Below, piece after piece: positions 42,556 to 51,576 of a stretch of 64,000 nucleotides of DNA. Location of the stretch: positions 1 to 64,000 of the forward strand of contig NZ_AGAF01000064.1 in the NCBI RefSeq assembly GCF_000224515.1, read 5' to 3'. Made by a program: the position numbers and the translations under genes. The notes under the pieces were generated by a model, which was not told the DNA's origin, searched no databases, and saw only the letters and a list, made by a program, of their open reading frames with translations. The DNA is from Desulfosporosinus sp. OT. GTDB lineage: Bacteria; Bacillota; Desulfitobacteriia; Desulfitobacteriales; Desulfitobacteriaceae. The first letter of the stretch is position 1, and each line of letters begins with the position of its first letter.

Positions 42556-43461
42556 ATGCTAGCCTTTTATCAGGCGATTCAATCCATCCATAACTCATGT
42601 GTTGATGTTTTTTTTATCCTACTTAGTTTTTTAGGAAGTGAACCAACCTATATTCTTTTAATTTCGGTTTTTTTTTGGAATGTGGACAAACGTTTCGGTT
42701 TCAGGCTAGCCGTGCTATTCCTGACATCCATGGCTTTTAATGGCTTGCTAAAAAACATATTTCACACTCATCGCCCGATTGGCCAACCGAGCGTCCGTTC
42801 CATTTATCTTTCATCGGCCACGGGAAATTCTTTTCCCAGCGGTCATAGTCAAGGGGCGGCTACTTTTTATCCCTATGCATGGCAGCGTTGGCAAGGACAG
42901 AAAGTTTGGCTAGGCCTAGGAATTTTCATGATCCTAGGTATTGGCTTTTCGAGACTTTACCTAGGTCTGCACTGGCCGGCAGACATCCTAGGTGGGTATT
43001 TAATCGGTGCCTTAATAGTCTTTGGGTTTGAACGACTTGATATGGTCTTGTTCAAACTCTCCATTTCACTATTTTCCAAACTCCTCCTATCCACCGGCCT
43101 CCCCCTGCTTTTTTTACTTGTTTACCACACCCGTGAAGGGTGTCAGATGGTTGGCTTTGTCATCGGATTCACAAACGGGTATTTTTTAGAGGATACTTTT
43201 CTGGATTATCAGGAACGTACACGATTTACTCCATCACTCTTGAAAACATTCGTTGGTCTTACTCTATTTGGACTTTGGGTCTGGCTTTGGCACTCCCTAA
43301 CCGAACGCAATTTCTGGATCTATCTCCCAGTCCTCATCTTAGGCGGGTTATGGACTTCCTTTGGAGCCCCTTATCTATTTCGTCGCTGTGGTTGGGAAGG
43401 TCCTCTAAAGGAAAAAGGAATTGCGACTATCCGGACAACTGGTCGAACAGACCAGACATAA
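42556..43461 (+). CDS. PAP2-family membrane phosphatase
   Basis: A 301-residue membrane protein with the three PAP2 motifs: KNIFHTHRP, SFPSGHS and SRLYLGLHWPADILGG, on about seven or eight membrane segments. It probably dephosphorylates a lipid phosphate such as undecaprenyl or phosphatidylglycerol phosphate. ATG 42556 lacks a good ribosome site, so coupling to the upstream gene is likely. Its 3' end overlaps a convergent gene by 57 bases. Confidence 0.88.
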   Translation: MLAFYQAIQSIHNSCVDVFFILLSFLGSEPTYILLISVFFWNVDKRFGFRLAVLFLTSMAFNGLLKNIFHTHRPIGQPSVRSIYLSSATGNSFPSGHSQGAATFYPYAWQRWQGQKVWLGLGIFMILGIGFSRLYLGLHWPADILGGYLIGALIVFGFERLDMVLFKLSISLFSKLLLSTGLPLLFLLVYHTREGCQMVGFVIGFTNGYFLEDTFLDYQERTRFTPSLLKTFVGLTLFGLWVWLWHSLTERNFWIYLPVLILGGLWTSFGAPYLFRRCGWEGPLKEKGIATIRTTGRTDQT

Positions 43462-44460
43462 CTCTGAATTATCAAAAATTCTTTTGCCACACCGAGTGCA
43501 ATACCGTGGGCTTCCCTCGTGTAATAATATCTTTCCGGTCAGAAGACGAAACGACAATTGTTTAGTGCAAAACGATAAAGCCTGTGATCGACAAACTTCC
43601 ACACATCGGCCACAATGAACACATTTCTGAGGTTCCAGAATAAGACGCAGCGATAATATCTTATCCTCTTTATCAGTTTCTTCCATTGGATTCATTTCTT
43701 CACGTTTTTGTAACGCGCCCTGTGGGCAAATTGCTGTGCATACCCCGCAGCTGGTACACGAATCAGCCACAGTTAAAGCCCGAAAGGGGATTTTTCCTTC
43801 AGGGGTTTTCTCTAAAGCTTGAATGAGCCACTGACGAGATCGTGGGGTAGAGTATGTCTCATCGGCAGACAAGCTAGGCAGCCATTCCTCTAATTTCTTC
43901 CGGCTTCTTTGACGCCAATCAGTGAGTTCAAAACGTTGGGTAACGAACTTAGGCTCTTCAGCGGCTTTCACTCTGATTTCATCATCAGCTCGAACTTGAA
44001 TATGAATAGCTGCATGGTCTGGCCAATCTACATGAACCTGCTTAAAAGTCTGAACACTGGCTGCACAAGCTTGACGGTCTTCACACTCGGCGCAAACACC
44101 CGTAATGATCGTTACGGGTGTTTCGTTAGCCAAAAGGATAAGTGTCATCCAAGCATCTCGGTCCAGTATCCCTAAACATGGAATCTCAAATCCACCAGGA
44201 ATTGCCTGAGGACAATTTAAAATGATTTCTTTGGCCCCCAAGAGATACTCATGGAATTTATCGATCGTCCGATCCACGAAACCGTCGCTTGGACACACAG
44301 CCATACATACTCCACACTCTGTACAAAGCTTGGTTTCCAACTGCCGGTATTCTGAGATGGCTTGATGAGGACAACTCTCTACACATAATCGACAAGCGCG
44401 GGCATATGGCTTTTTTGTATTAAGACAATTCCCGTTATGGTATACCATTTGACAGGTCAT
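43405..44460 (-). CDS. Multi-cluster 4Fe-4S ferredoxin protein
   Basis: A 351-residue protein with several iron-sulfur motifs: CRLCVESCP, CTECGVCMAVCP, then CTSCGVCTAICP and CVHCGRCVEVC, plus a Cys-rich C-terminus (CTRCGKR, CLVCSTSC) of zinc-ribbon type. It probably passes electrons to a redox enzyme not present here. ATG 44460 follows GAGGG. Its 3' end overlaps the convergent PAP2 gene, which is unusual for unrelated genes. Confidence 0.85.
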   Translation of the reverse strand: MTCQMVYHNGNCLNTKKPYARACRLCVESCPHQAISEYRQLETKLCTECGVCMAVCPSDGFVDRTIDKFHEYLLGAKEIILNCPQAIPGGFEIPCLGILDRDAWMTLILLANETPVTIITGVCAECEDRQACAASVQTFKQVHVDWPDHAAIHIQVRADDEIRVKAAEEPKFVTQRFELTDWRQRSRKKLEEWLPSLSADETYSTPRSRQWLIQALEKTPEGKIPFRALTVADSCTSCGVCTAICPQGALQKREEMNPMEETDKEDKILSLRLILEPQKCVHCGRCVEVCRSQALSFCTKQLSFRLLTGKILLHEGSPRYCTRCGKRIFDNSELCLVCSTSCPDSRNSFFL

Positions 44461-44531
44461 GCTCGTACCCTCACTATCATTTACTTCTTACAAGATTATT
44501 CGCTTTTAATCTTCAAATTCCTTTCTTACCT

Positions 44532-44580
44532 AAAAGAGGCGGGGAACACACTCAATATTTGTGTTTCCCGCCTCTTTTAT
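44532..44580. terminator. Terminator at the lldR-like gene end
   Basis: AAAAGAGGCGGG (44532-44543) pairs with CCCGCCTCTTTT (44568-44579), starting at the stop codon of the regulator gene. T-rich tracts occur on both sides. Confidence 0.85.
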
Positions 44581-45296
44581 TCAACGTCCGAAAGCATATA
44601 TTTCGCCAGATAATTCTCAACACCGACTAAGTGTTCCAACATAAGCTTCTGAGCTCTTACCACATCATGATTTTTAATCGCTTCATAAAGAAGATAGTGC
44701 TCTTCATATAATTTTTCGGGCGTGCTATGGTCTTCATAAAGCTTGCTGCGACTGGATTGCAAAGTCTTCCGCATAGTGTCTGAGATGGTGTTCATCAAAC
44801 GAAACAGGATCTTATTATGGGTGGCCCTGGCAATAGCATAATGAAAGTGATGATCCGCTTCTTCACCCAAACGATGATGTTCGAGATCGATTCTCATAAT
44901 TTCTAAGGCCTCAAACATCTCATTGATCTCATCTTCTTCTGCTCTCTCTGCTGCTAACCCAGCCGCCTGAACTTCCAAAATCTTACGAGCTTCATAAAGT
45001 TCCAGATCCGTATCCTTTTCAATAAACAACATCCAGGCCAGTGGGGCAACAACTGAATCAATGTTAACAACTCTAATATATGTTCCTTCACCAGAACGAA
45101 CTTCGATCAGCCCCATCATCTCCAGGGCACTAATCGCTTCTCGAATCGATGCACGACTGACTTGAAAGCGCTCAACTAATTCGCGCTCCGACGGTAAACG
45201 GTCACCGGGTTTCAACTGGCCTTCAGCAACGAGTTGGCCTATTTGATCAACAATCTTCTCATAAATCTTCTGGGTCTTAATGGGCTTTAACATCAC
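44577..45296 (-). CDS. GntR/FadR-family regulator of lactate or glycolate use (LldR-like)
   Basis: A 239-residue regulator with an N-terminal winged helix (QLKPGDRLPSERELVERFQVSRASIREAISALEMMGLIEVRSGEGTY, key parts only) and a C-terminal FCD ligand domain (HHFHYAIARATHNKI). FCD members sense small carboxylates. GTG 45296 follows AGGAG. It probably represses the two GGTCTGAC promoters upstream of glcD and lctP; the ligand (L-lactate or glycolate) is inferred. Confidence 0.88.
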   Translation of the reverse strand: MMLKPIKTQKIYEKIVDQIGQLVAEGQLKPGDRLPSERELVERFQVSRASIREAISALEMMGLIEVRSGEGTYIRVVNIDSVVAPLAWMLFIEKDTDLELYEARKILEVQAAGLAAERAEEDEINEMFEALEIMRIDLEHHRLGEEADHHFHYAIARATHNKILFRLMNTISDTMRKTLQSSRSKLYEDHSTPEKLYEEHYLLYEAIKNHDVVRAQKLMLEHLVGVENYLAKYMLSDVE

Positions 45297-45440
45297 TTTA
45301 TGTCACTCCTTCTGAACCCCTGCTCAAGGAAGAACGCTCCATGATCCACTTTCCTATAACCAATAAGGGATTGTGGCAAAATTCAAGCTACTTCTTTAGT
45401 GTAACATATCACATAGTTAAAACCTAATATCTTTTTGAAA

Positions 45441-45482
45441 AAAACATGGAAATACTTATTTTACTAAGCATTTCCATGTTAG
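45441..45482 (-). terminator. Terminator of the glcD-glcF operon
   Basis: On the minus strand AACATGGAAAT (45480-45470) pairs with ATTTCCATGTT (45453-45443), followed by TTTTTTC. It separates glcF from the regulator gene. Confidence 0.85.
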
Positions 45483-45502
45483 AAAGTGGCAAAGCACTTC
45501 CG

Positions 45503-46789
45503 TTATTTCTTACCTGCTCGATAAGACTGCGCTAAAATTTGAACTGCGTGTAACACTTCTTCGTCTAAGCCTGCATTTTCAACACCACTTTGCAGCTGCA
45601 AACGGCAAGCTGGACAGCCCGTTGCCACAGTATCCGTGTGAGTTTGGGCAATATCTGCGGTTTTACGGTCGGAAATCAGTACAGAGAGATCTGGGTGTAC
45701 TAGACTGAATGATCCTGCCATACCACAACAACGACCGGGCTCTTTCATTTCAATCAATTCCACACCAGGAATGCTTTTGAGGATTTCACGCGGTTCTTTG
45801 TAAATCCCCTGTCCACGGTTTAAGTGGCAAGGATCATGATACGTTACTTTACGCGCTACTCGGCCTAAGCCCTCTTTTTTGAAGGGAACTTTATGAATCA
45901 AAAACTCTGAAATATCATAGGATTTTCCAGCCCATTTATCTGCCAACCCTTTAAATTCCGGATCATTCTCCAGCAACTCTCCAAAGACATGCTTCCAGGC
46001 GGTACCACAAGATGAACAAGCGACAACTAACGCATCTGCACCTAACTTCTCAAATGCCCGCAAATTACGTTTAGCCATAACACGAGCTGAGACAACATCT
46101 CCATTGACTGAGGCAGGGATACCACAGCATCCTTGACCCTTTGGTATGATAACCTCAATATCTTGTTCGGCAAGTACCTCAACGACCGCTCTTCCCATAT
46201 CCGTGTAGAAATAGTTGATCATACAACCCGTGAAGAGAGCTACTCTCATTTTTGGATTCTTAACTTTAATCACTTCGGGAAACTCAGAGCGCAGGGTCTT
46301 TCCGGCCAACATTGGGAACACTTTTTCTTTGCCAATTCCGATATCAACGCGCATTCGAGCCATACGACTGTGTTTATTCGGAATTCGCTTTAAGCCTACG
46401 CCTTGAAAAATACTTCCTGCCTTCATCCCAAAGTCAAACATCCGCTGCATCTTCAGAGCAGTGAAGGCAATCTTTTTGACTGAGTGCACCCCTTGTTTTC
46501 TTACAGCCTCTGCTCTGGCCGCAAGGATAATTTTATCAAACCGTACTCCGCAGGGGCAATTCGTATTACAAGCCATACAGGTAGTACAAAGAGAAAAACG
46601 ATCAGCCATTCCCGCAGTCATCTCTATTTCCCCCGAGAGAATGAACTCCGCTAAACTTATCTTTCCTCTTGCCACACCAACCTCTTGGCGTGTTTCTTTG
46701 TAAATAGGACAGACGGCCTGACAGTTTCCACATTTCATGCATTTATGGAGTTCTTCGGTAATCGAATCCAGCGAATTATATACGGACAC
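45503..46789 (-). CDS. glcF: Iron-sulfur subunit of lactate/glycolate dehydrogenase (GlcF-like)
   Basis: A 428-residue protein. Two N-terminal 4Fe-4S motifs, CMKCGNCQAVCPIY and CTTCMACNTNCPCG, are followed by two CCG domains (GCCGIPAS, HDPCHLNRGQG, CCGMAGSF). It carries electrons from the GlcD flavin to a membrane or soluble acceptor. GTG 46789 follows GGAGGG, two bases after the glcD stop, so the two are translated together. Confidence 0.93.
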   Translation of the reverse strand: MSVYNSLDSITEELHKCMKCGNCQAVCPIYKETRQEVGVARGKISLAEFILSGEIEMTAGMADRFSLCTTCMACNTNCPCGVRFDKIILAARAEAVRKQGVHSVKKIAFTALKMQRMFDFGMKAGSIFQGVGLKRIPNKHSRMARMRVDIGIGKEKVFPMLAGKTLRSEFPEVIKVKNPKMRVALFTGCMINYFYTDMGRAVVEVLAEQDIEVIIPKGQGCCGIPASVNGDVVSARVMAKRNLRAFEKLGADALVVACSSCGTAWKHVFGELLENDPEFKGLADKWAGKSYDISEFLIHKVPFKKEGLGRVARKVTYHDPCHLNRGQGIYKEPREILKSIPGVELIEMKEPGRCCGMAGSFSLVHPDLSVLISDRKTADIAQTHTDTVATGCPACRLQLQSGVENAGLDEEVLHAVQILAQSYRAGKK

Positions 46790-46791
46790 GA

Positions 46792-48180
46792 TTAGTCCCT
46801 CCTTACTATCTTCCCAGGGTTCAACACATAGTTTGGATCCAGGGCTTCTTTAATACGCCGCAATGCCGCTACGCCGGCTTCTCCGAATTCCATATCAAGA
46901 AATTTCATTTTGGCGATTCCGATCCCGTGTTCACCAGAAAGGGTTCCCCCCAAAGAAATAGCCACTTGGAAGATCTCATCAACTGCTAAGTGGACCCGTT
47001 TCATTTCTTCCAAATCTCGTTCATCTGTCAAAATCGTGGGGTGTAAGTTCCCGTCTCCGGCATGTCCAAACGTAGCTATTTGCAGCTTATGCTTTACGGC
47101 AATTTTACGAATCGCTTTAAGCATGTCTGGTATCTTGCTTCTGGGAACAGTCGCATCTTCAAGTACTGTTGTGGGCCTTTTTTGAGCGAGAGCAGGAAGA
47201 GCACTACGACGAGCCAACCACAGCAGATCGCGTTCTTTATCGTCTCTAGCTATTTTTACCTGAGTGGCCCCTTCTTCCTTTAAAATCTTCTCAACTAAAA
47301 CAGCTTCGCGTTCTACAACTTCTTTATACCCATCGACCTCACATAAGAGGACAGCTTCGGCTTCGAGCGGAAGTCCCGCATGCACAAAGTTCTCTACAGT
47401 CTGAATAGTATCCTTATCCATAATCTCTAGGGTAGCCGGAATAATCTTATTGCGAATAATGGCTGCAATGGCGTTACCAGCCTTATCCAGATCATCAAAA
47501 ACTGCCAAGATACTTTTTCGCGCTTCAGGCGCTGGGATCAATTTAACAATTATTTCAGTAATAATCCCCAAGGTTCCTTCGGCCCCCGTGAAGAGGGCTA
47601 CTAAATCATACCCCGAGACATTTTTAACTGTTTTTCCTCCCCAACGGATGATATCCCCATTGGCCAAAACTATTGTCAAACCCATGATATAATGCTTAGT
47701 TACACCGTATTTCAGACCGCGCAGTCCTCCCGAACATTCGGATACCGAGCCGCCCATCGTTGCGGTCGTGACAGTACCAGGATCCGGAGGATATATTAAA
47801 CCGTGCTTTCCAGCTTCATCATTCAGCGCCTGGATAATCACACCCGGTTGAACTGTCGCTGTTAAATTGTCCTGATCTAATTCCAGAATGTTATTTAGAT
47901 TGAGCATTGACAGCACAATGCCACCTTCAGTGGGAATGGTTCCCCCACTGAGATTCGTTCCAGAACCACGAGGATAAATGGGAACTTTATAGCGTACGGC
48001 AATTTTCACGATCTCTGCCACCTGTTCAGTAGAAAGGGGCGAAACCACAACATCTGGCTTATGATGTTTCATCGCTGCAGTTGCGTCATAGGCATAGGTT
48101 AATAGATCTTCTTGTTCGGTGAGGACATTTTCACGACCGAGCACTTGAACAAGTTCTTGCAACACTTCACTAGCTAACAT
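46792..48180 (-). CDS. glcD: FAD-linked lactate/glycolate dehydrogenase (GlcD-like)
   Basis: A 462-residue flavoenzyme of the GlcD/DLD type: FAD-binding PCMH domain with YPRGSGTNLSGG and PPDPGTVTTATMGG, and the C-terminal FATFGHAGDGNLHP and LSGEHGIGIAKM. It oxidises a 2-hydroxy acid, lactate being favoured by the neighbouring LctP. ATG 48180 follows GGGGGG. Its promoter at 48241-48269 matches that of lctP. Confidence 0.94.
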   Translation of the reverse strand: MLASEVLQELVQVLGRENVLTEQEDLLTYAYDATAAMKHHKPDVVVSPLSTEQVAEIVKIAVRYKVPIYPRGSGTNLSGGTIPTEGGIVLSMLNLNNILELDQDNLTATVQPGVIIQALNDEAGKHGLIYPPDPGTVTTATMGGSVSECSGGLRGLKYGVTKHYIMGLTIVLANGDIIRWGGKTVKNVSGYDLVALFTGAEGTLGIITEIIVKLIPAPEARKSILAVFDDLDKAGNAIAAIIRNKIIPATLEIMDKDTIQTVENFVHAGLPLEAEAVLLCEVDGYKEVVEREAVLVEKILKEEGATQVKIARDDKERDLLWLARRSALPALAQKRPTTVLEDATVPRSKIPDMLKAIRKIAVKHKLQIATFGHAGDGNLHPTILTDERDLEEMKRVHLAVDEIFQVAISLGGTLSGEHGIGIAKMKFLDMEFGEAGVAALRRIKEALDPNYVLNPGKIVRRD

Positions 48181-48222
48181 TTTTTTCCCCCCTAATAAAA
48201 CATCCGCATTTGCGAACTGACT

Positions 48223-48269
48223 GTCAGACCACCTAACCATATATTAATTCAATTTTACTAAAATTTCAA
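48223..48269 (-). promoter_or_regulatory. glcD promoter and operator
   Basis: On the minus strand TTGAAA (48269-48264), 17 bases, TAATAT (48246-48241), then after 10 bases the operator GGTCTGAC (48230-48223). Sequence and layout are nearly the same as at lctP. Confidence 0.8.
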
Positions 48270-48308
48270 TATCTAAATTTAAATTCTCTTTATAAATAAA
48301 CAAAGAGC

Positions 48309-48345
48309 AAAGTGGGAAGGGTAAAATGCAACCTCTTCCCACTTT
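48309..48345 (-). terminator. Probable terminator after lctP
   Basis: AAAGTGGGAAG (48309-48319) pairs with CTTCCCACTTT (48335-48345), between lctP and glcD. The T-run is interrupted, so it may attenuate instead of ending transcription completely. Confidence 0.65.
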
Positions 48346-48374
48346 GATTTTGCTCTTAGGATCTACAATCTAGT

Positions 48375-50057
48375 TTAATGAATGAGCGAGGCAATCGTTG
48401 GCATTATGCCCGCAATTGTCGGGATCATTCCTTGAAGCACATACGCTTGAAGATACGTCATTGCGCAGATAATTAACAAGAGGAAGAGTGAATGTTTAAG
48501 TGTGAAACGGAAAAGGTCAGACTCTCTACCAACTAAACCAGTTGCTGCTGCAGCCACGGCAATAGATTGTGGCGAAATCATTTTTCCTACAACACCACCA
48601 GAGCTATTAGCCGCAATGGTCAGGACAGGATTAACGCCGATTTGCTGAGCGGTAACTTGCTGTAATTGACCAAACAGTGCGTTAGCAGATGTATCAGAAC
48701 CCGTTAAGAATACGCCGAGCCAACCTAGGACCGGTGCGAAGAATGGGAAAGCATGACCTGTTTGGGCAAACAAAAGACCAAGTGTATAAGAGAGCCCAGA
48801 GTAGTTAGCAATGTAAGCAAAACCTAACACCGAACCAATGGTAATGATAGGATAGACGAGAGTTTTCACCGTTGACCCAGCTACTTTAGCACCTCTGGCC
48901 GGACTAATGCCGAGAATCAACATGGTGATAAGACTTGTAATGAGGATTGCTGTCCCAGCAGCTGCAAAGAAATCCCACTTGTAACCAGCCCCGTAGACTG
49001 TTGGTTTGCTTACGATTGGCATAGTTTTCAAAACCAAACCATCTAGACCAGGCCAGTGAGGGATGTTTACGAACCATTTGAGGTTTTTACCGATAAGATC
49101 TTTAAAGGAACTTGTTCCCCAAATACCCACCATAACTGTAAGTACTGCAAATGGAGACCAGGCTTTAATAATCTGACTGGTAGTATACTTTTTAAATTCG
49201 GCAACCTTTTCACCGCTCTCACTAGGGAAACGCCAGATGTTCTTAGGTTTCCAGACTTTGAGCAAGATGACTGTGGAAATTAGAGAAAACAAGGAAGCAA
49301 TGATATCCGGGAGTAAAGGTCCGAGGAAATTAGAAGACCACCACTGTGCAACCGCAAAGGAAACACCTGAGACAGCAATTGCAGGAAGTACTTCTTTAGC
49401 ACCTTTCCAACCAGCCATAAGTATAATCAAATATAAAGGAACGAAGACCGAAAGGAATGGAAGTTGACGTCCTACGGCAGCGGAGATGATGTTAGCATTA
49501 ACCCCGGTCACAGCACCTGCGGTAATAATCGGAACACCGATTCCACCGAAGGCAACTGGTGCCGTGTTGGCAATTAAACAAAGTCCTGCTGCATAGAGGG
49601 GTTCAAAACCCAGACCAATCAGGATCGCGCCGGAAATTGCAACGGGTGTACCAAATCCTGCTGCTCCCTCCAAAAACGCACCAAATGAAAATGCGATGAG
49701 CAGAGCTTGAAGACGGCGGTCACTAGACAAGGAGGCAATTGAACTTTTAATGATTTCAAACTGGCCAGCTTCGACTGTCAAGTTATACAGGAAAACAGCC
49801 GTTACAATAATCCAGGCAATAGGGAATAGTCCATTCAGAATACCAAGAGCACTTGCAGAAAGTGCAGTTCCAAGTGGCATCTTGTAAACAAGCATTACAT
49901 CAACAATTGTGAATAAGAGCGTGGTACTCCCAGCGATATGACCTTTCATTCGTTTAATAGCTAGCGCCCAAAACAGATAAAAGATAGGAAGGGATACTGC
50001 GAGTGCTGTAAGTCCAATACTATTTCCGAGTGCGGCATAGTTTTGTGTCCATGGCAT
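48375..50057 (-). CDS. lctP: L-lactate permease
   Basis: A 560-residue protein with about 12-14 membrane segments and LctP-family motifs: FGAFLEGAAGFGTPVAISGAIL, GGIGVPIITAGAVTG and GWLGVFLTGSDTSANALFG. It imports lactate, and possibly glycolate, with protons. ATG 50057 follows GGTGG by eight bases; a GTG four codons earlier is too close to its site. It has its own promoter at 50213-50241. Confidence 0.95.
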   Translation of the reverse strand: MPWTQNYAALGNSIGLTALAVSLPIFYLFWALAIKRMKGHIAGSTTLLFTIVDVMLVYKMPLGTALSASALGILNGLFPIAWIIVTAVFLYNLTVEAGQFEIIKSSIASLSSDRRLQALLIAFSFGAFLEGAAGFGTPVAISGAILIGLGFEPLYAAGLCLIANTAPVAFGGIGVPIITAGAVTGVNANIISAAVGRQLPFLSVFVPLYLIILMAGWKGAKEVLPAIAVSGVSFAVAQWWSSNFLGPLLPDIIASLFSLISTVILLKVWKPKNIWRFPSESGEKVAEFKKYTTSQIIKAWSPFAVLTVMVGIWGTSSFKDLIGKNLKWFVNIPHWPGLDGLVLKTMPIVSKPTVYGAGYKWDFFAAAGTAILITSLITMLILGISPARGAKVAGSTVKTLVYPIITIGSVLGFAYIANYSGLSYTLGLLFAQTGHAFPFFAPVLGWLGVFLTGSDTSANALFGQLQQVTAQQIGVNPVLTIAANSSGGVVGKMISPQSIAVAAAATGLVGRESDLFRFTLKHSLFLLLIICAMTYLQAYVLQGMIPTIAGIMPTIASLIH

Positions 50058-50194
50058 TAATAATTCCACCTTTCCTTAAGTATTTTTATATCTTTACCCT
50101 CTCTCCTCGACCTTATTCAGGCCTTTTCATCTCACCCCCTTTTTTTTGCTTTTCTCAAGCAAAGATGGACAACTAAACCAACTGATAGTATAGC

Positions 50195-50241
50195 GGTCAG
50201 ACCACTACATATATATTAATCTAATGTTGCGAAAATTTCAA
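50195..50241 (-). promoter_or_regulatory. lctP promoter and operator
   Basis: On the minus strand TTGAAA (50241-50236), 17 bases, TAATAT (50218-50213), then after 9 bases the palindrome GGTCTGACC (50203-50195). FCD regulators recognise GGT-n-ACC palindromes of this sort. Confidence 0.82.
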
Positions 50242-50327
50242 TATGTAAATCATATTGTGAAAAGAAAAACTATATAAAAACGCTTTATTTGTTATTTTCA
50301 GTCGAATAAATGTACATTACAAAAACT

Positions 50328-50372
50328 AACAGCGAAGAAGCCTCAGAAGGCATTCTTCGCTGTTAATTTTTG
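50328..50372. terminator. Bidirectional terminator
   Basis: AACAGCGAAGAA (50328-50339) pairs with TTCTTCGCTGTT (50353-50364). The stem extends through A-rich and T-rich flanks that provide a T-run on both strands. It ends the 50407 gene. Confidence 0.88.
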
Positions 50373-50406
50373 TAATCTATTTTCTGCAACGTATGTAGCA
50401 ATTAAC

Positions 50407-50871
50407 TTAACGTGAGTATTTCTGTTCCAGCAATTTTGTCTCTTGCTGAAACGATTGACTTAATCTAAAAAGCAGTCGTTCCATGTCCAAGCGGTGAAGG
50501 GAGATATTCTCAGGGCTTAAGAACTCGATTTTACGAAATTCAGGTTTAATCAAGAGGGGAAGCAGATCATCGAGGTTTTCAATCCGAAGGGTCAATATAA
50601 TAGGCGCATAGGCAGCCTCATGATTACGTCTCCCATCCTCTTGACTCACCGTATAGACTTCAAGACTCAAATCGACATCTTCAATAAAAATTCCTTGCAG
50701 TGGAACATTACGCAACAAGGCAACCTGTTGTTCTCTCATCGTTTCCGCTATTTGTTCTTTACTTTTGCTCCCAAAGAAAAAGCGTCCACTCCGCGATTCA
50801 CCTCGATAGTCCAAGCGAATTCGCACACGAATATGTTCCGTTAAGAGCTCATTCCCAATCCGAATTTTCAT
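50407..50871 (-). CDS. Protein of unknown function
   Basis: A 154-residue soluble protein, alternating strands and helices (MKIRIGNELLTEHIRVRIRLDY, RIENLDDLLPLLIKPEFRKIEF). No Cys or membrane segments. It is monocistronic between a terminator and the divergent gene at 51051. I recognise no family. Confidence 0.65.
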   Translation of the reverse strand: MKIRIGNELLTEHIRVRIRLDYRGESRSGRFFFGSKSKEQIAETMREQQVALLRNVPLQGIFIEDVDLSLEVYTVSQEDGRRNHEAAYAPIILTLRIENLDDLLPLLIKPEFRKIEFLSPENISLHRLDMERLLFRLSQSFQQETKLLEQKYSR

Positions 50872-51050
50872 CTTCCATATCTCCGTTTCTCTATTATAAA
50901 GCTTTTATATCTTTCTATTTCATCATAAAAATATTCTCCATCCGTTTGATTTTCTCCTGCAAGTCTTGAATTTAGGGTTGTAATTTGTGGACATACTAAA
51001 AAAAACGCCGAAGGTTATACTAACATAATTATTAAAGGAGGATAAACGAA

Positions 51051-51563
51051 ATGAGAAAAACAGCCATCGCAATTTTCAAAGGTCCTCAGCAAACAAAAGA
51101 GGCAATCGAGGAAATTCAAGGTGAATCCTTGGCAAATAGCAAGATATCCGTCATGGTTCGAGTTGAATACATCCATCAAGGCGAATTCCGTGAAGAAATT
51201 GCCAATGAATTAGCTTATTACCCCAGTGAAATTAACTTAGACAAATTTAATGCTTGGTTAGTTCAAGCTCCACCGTTCAATGTACCCAACCTAGGTGAAG
51301 TGGTTGTCGCCGGCCCTTTGGCAAGTCAACTTATGCACCAACCTCAGGACCGTGGACTTGTTGAGGTGCTTCTCACTTATGGACTTTCTGAAATCCGGGC
51401 ACGGCATTATGAACATGAAGTGCGTACAGGTCATTGGCTTGTACTGATCCAAACAAGCCACGAAAAAATAAATTCTGTGGCAAACGCCTTACGTGCCTTT
51501 GGCGGTAGAGATATTGAAAAATGGAATACAGAAATCGAGCATCCTATTTACCCTATTGGTTAG
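51051..51563 (+). CDS. Protein of unknown function, possibly general-stress-related
   Basis: A 170-residue protein that begins MRKTAIAIFKGPQQTKEAIEEI and contains GEVVVAGPLASQL and RTGHWLVLIQTSHEKINSVANALRAFGGRDIEKW. This two-part layout loosely resembles general stress protein 17M-type domains, which I regard as tentative. AAAGGAGG lies before ATG 51051. It is single and divergent from the 50407 gene. Confidence 0.7.
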   Translation: MRKTAIAIFKGPQQTKEAIEEIQGESLANSKISVMVRVEYIHQGEFREEIANELAYYPSEINLDKFNAWLVQAPPFNVPNLGEVVVAGPLASQLMHQPQDRGLVEVLLTYGLSEIRARHYEHEVRTGHWLVLIQTSHEKINSVANALRAFGGRDIEKWNTEIEHPIYPIG

Positions 51564-51576
51564 ATTCAAATTTCCT

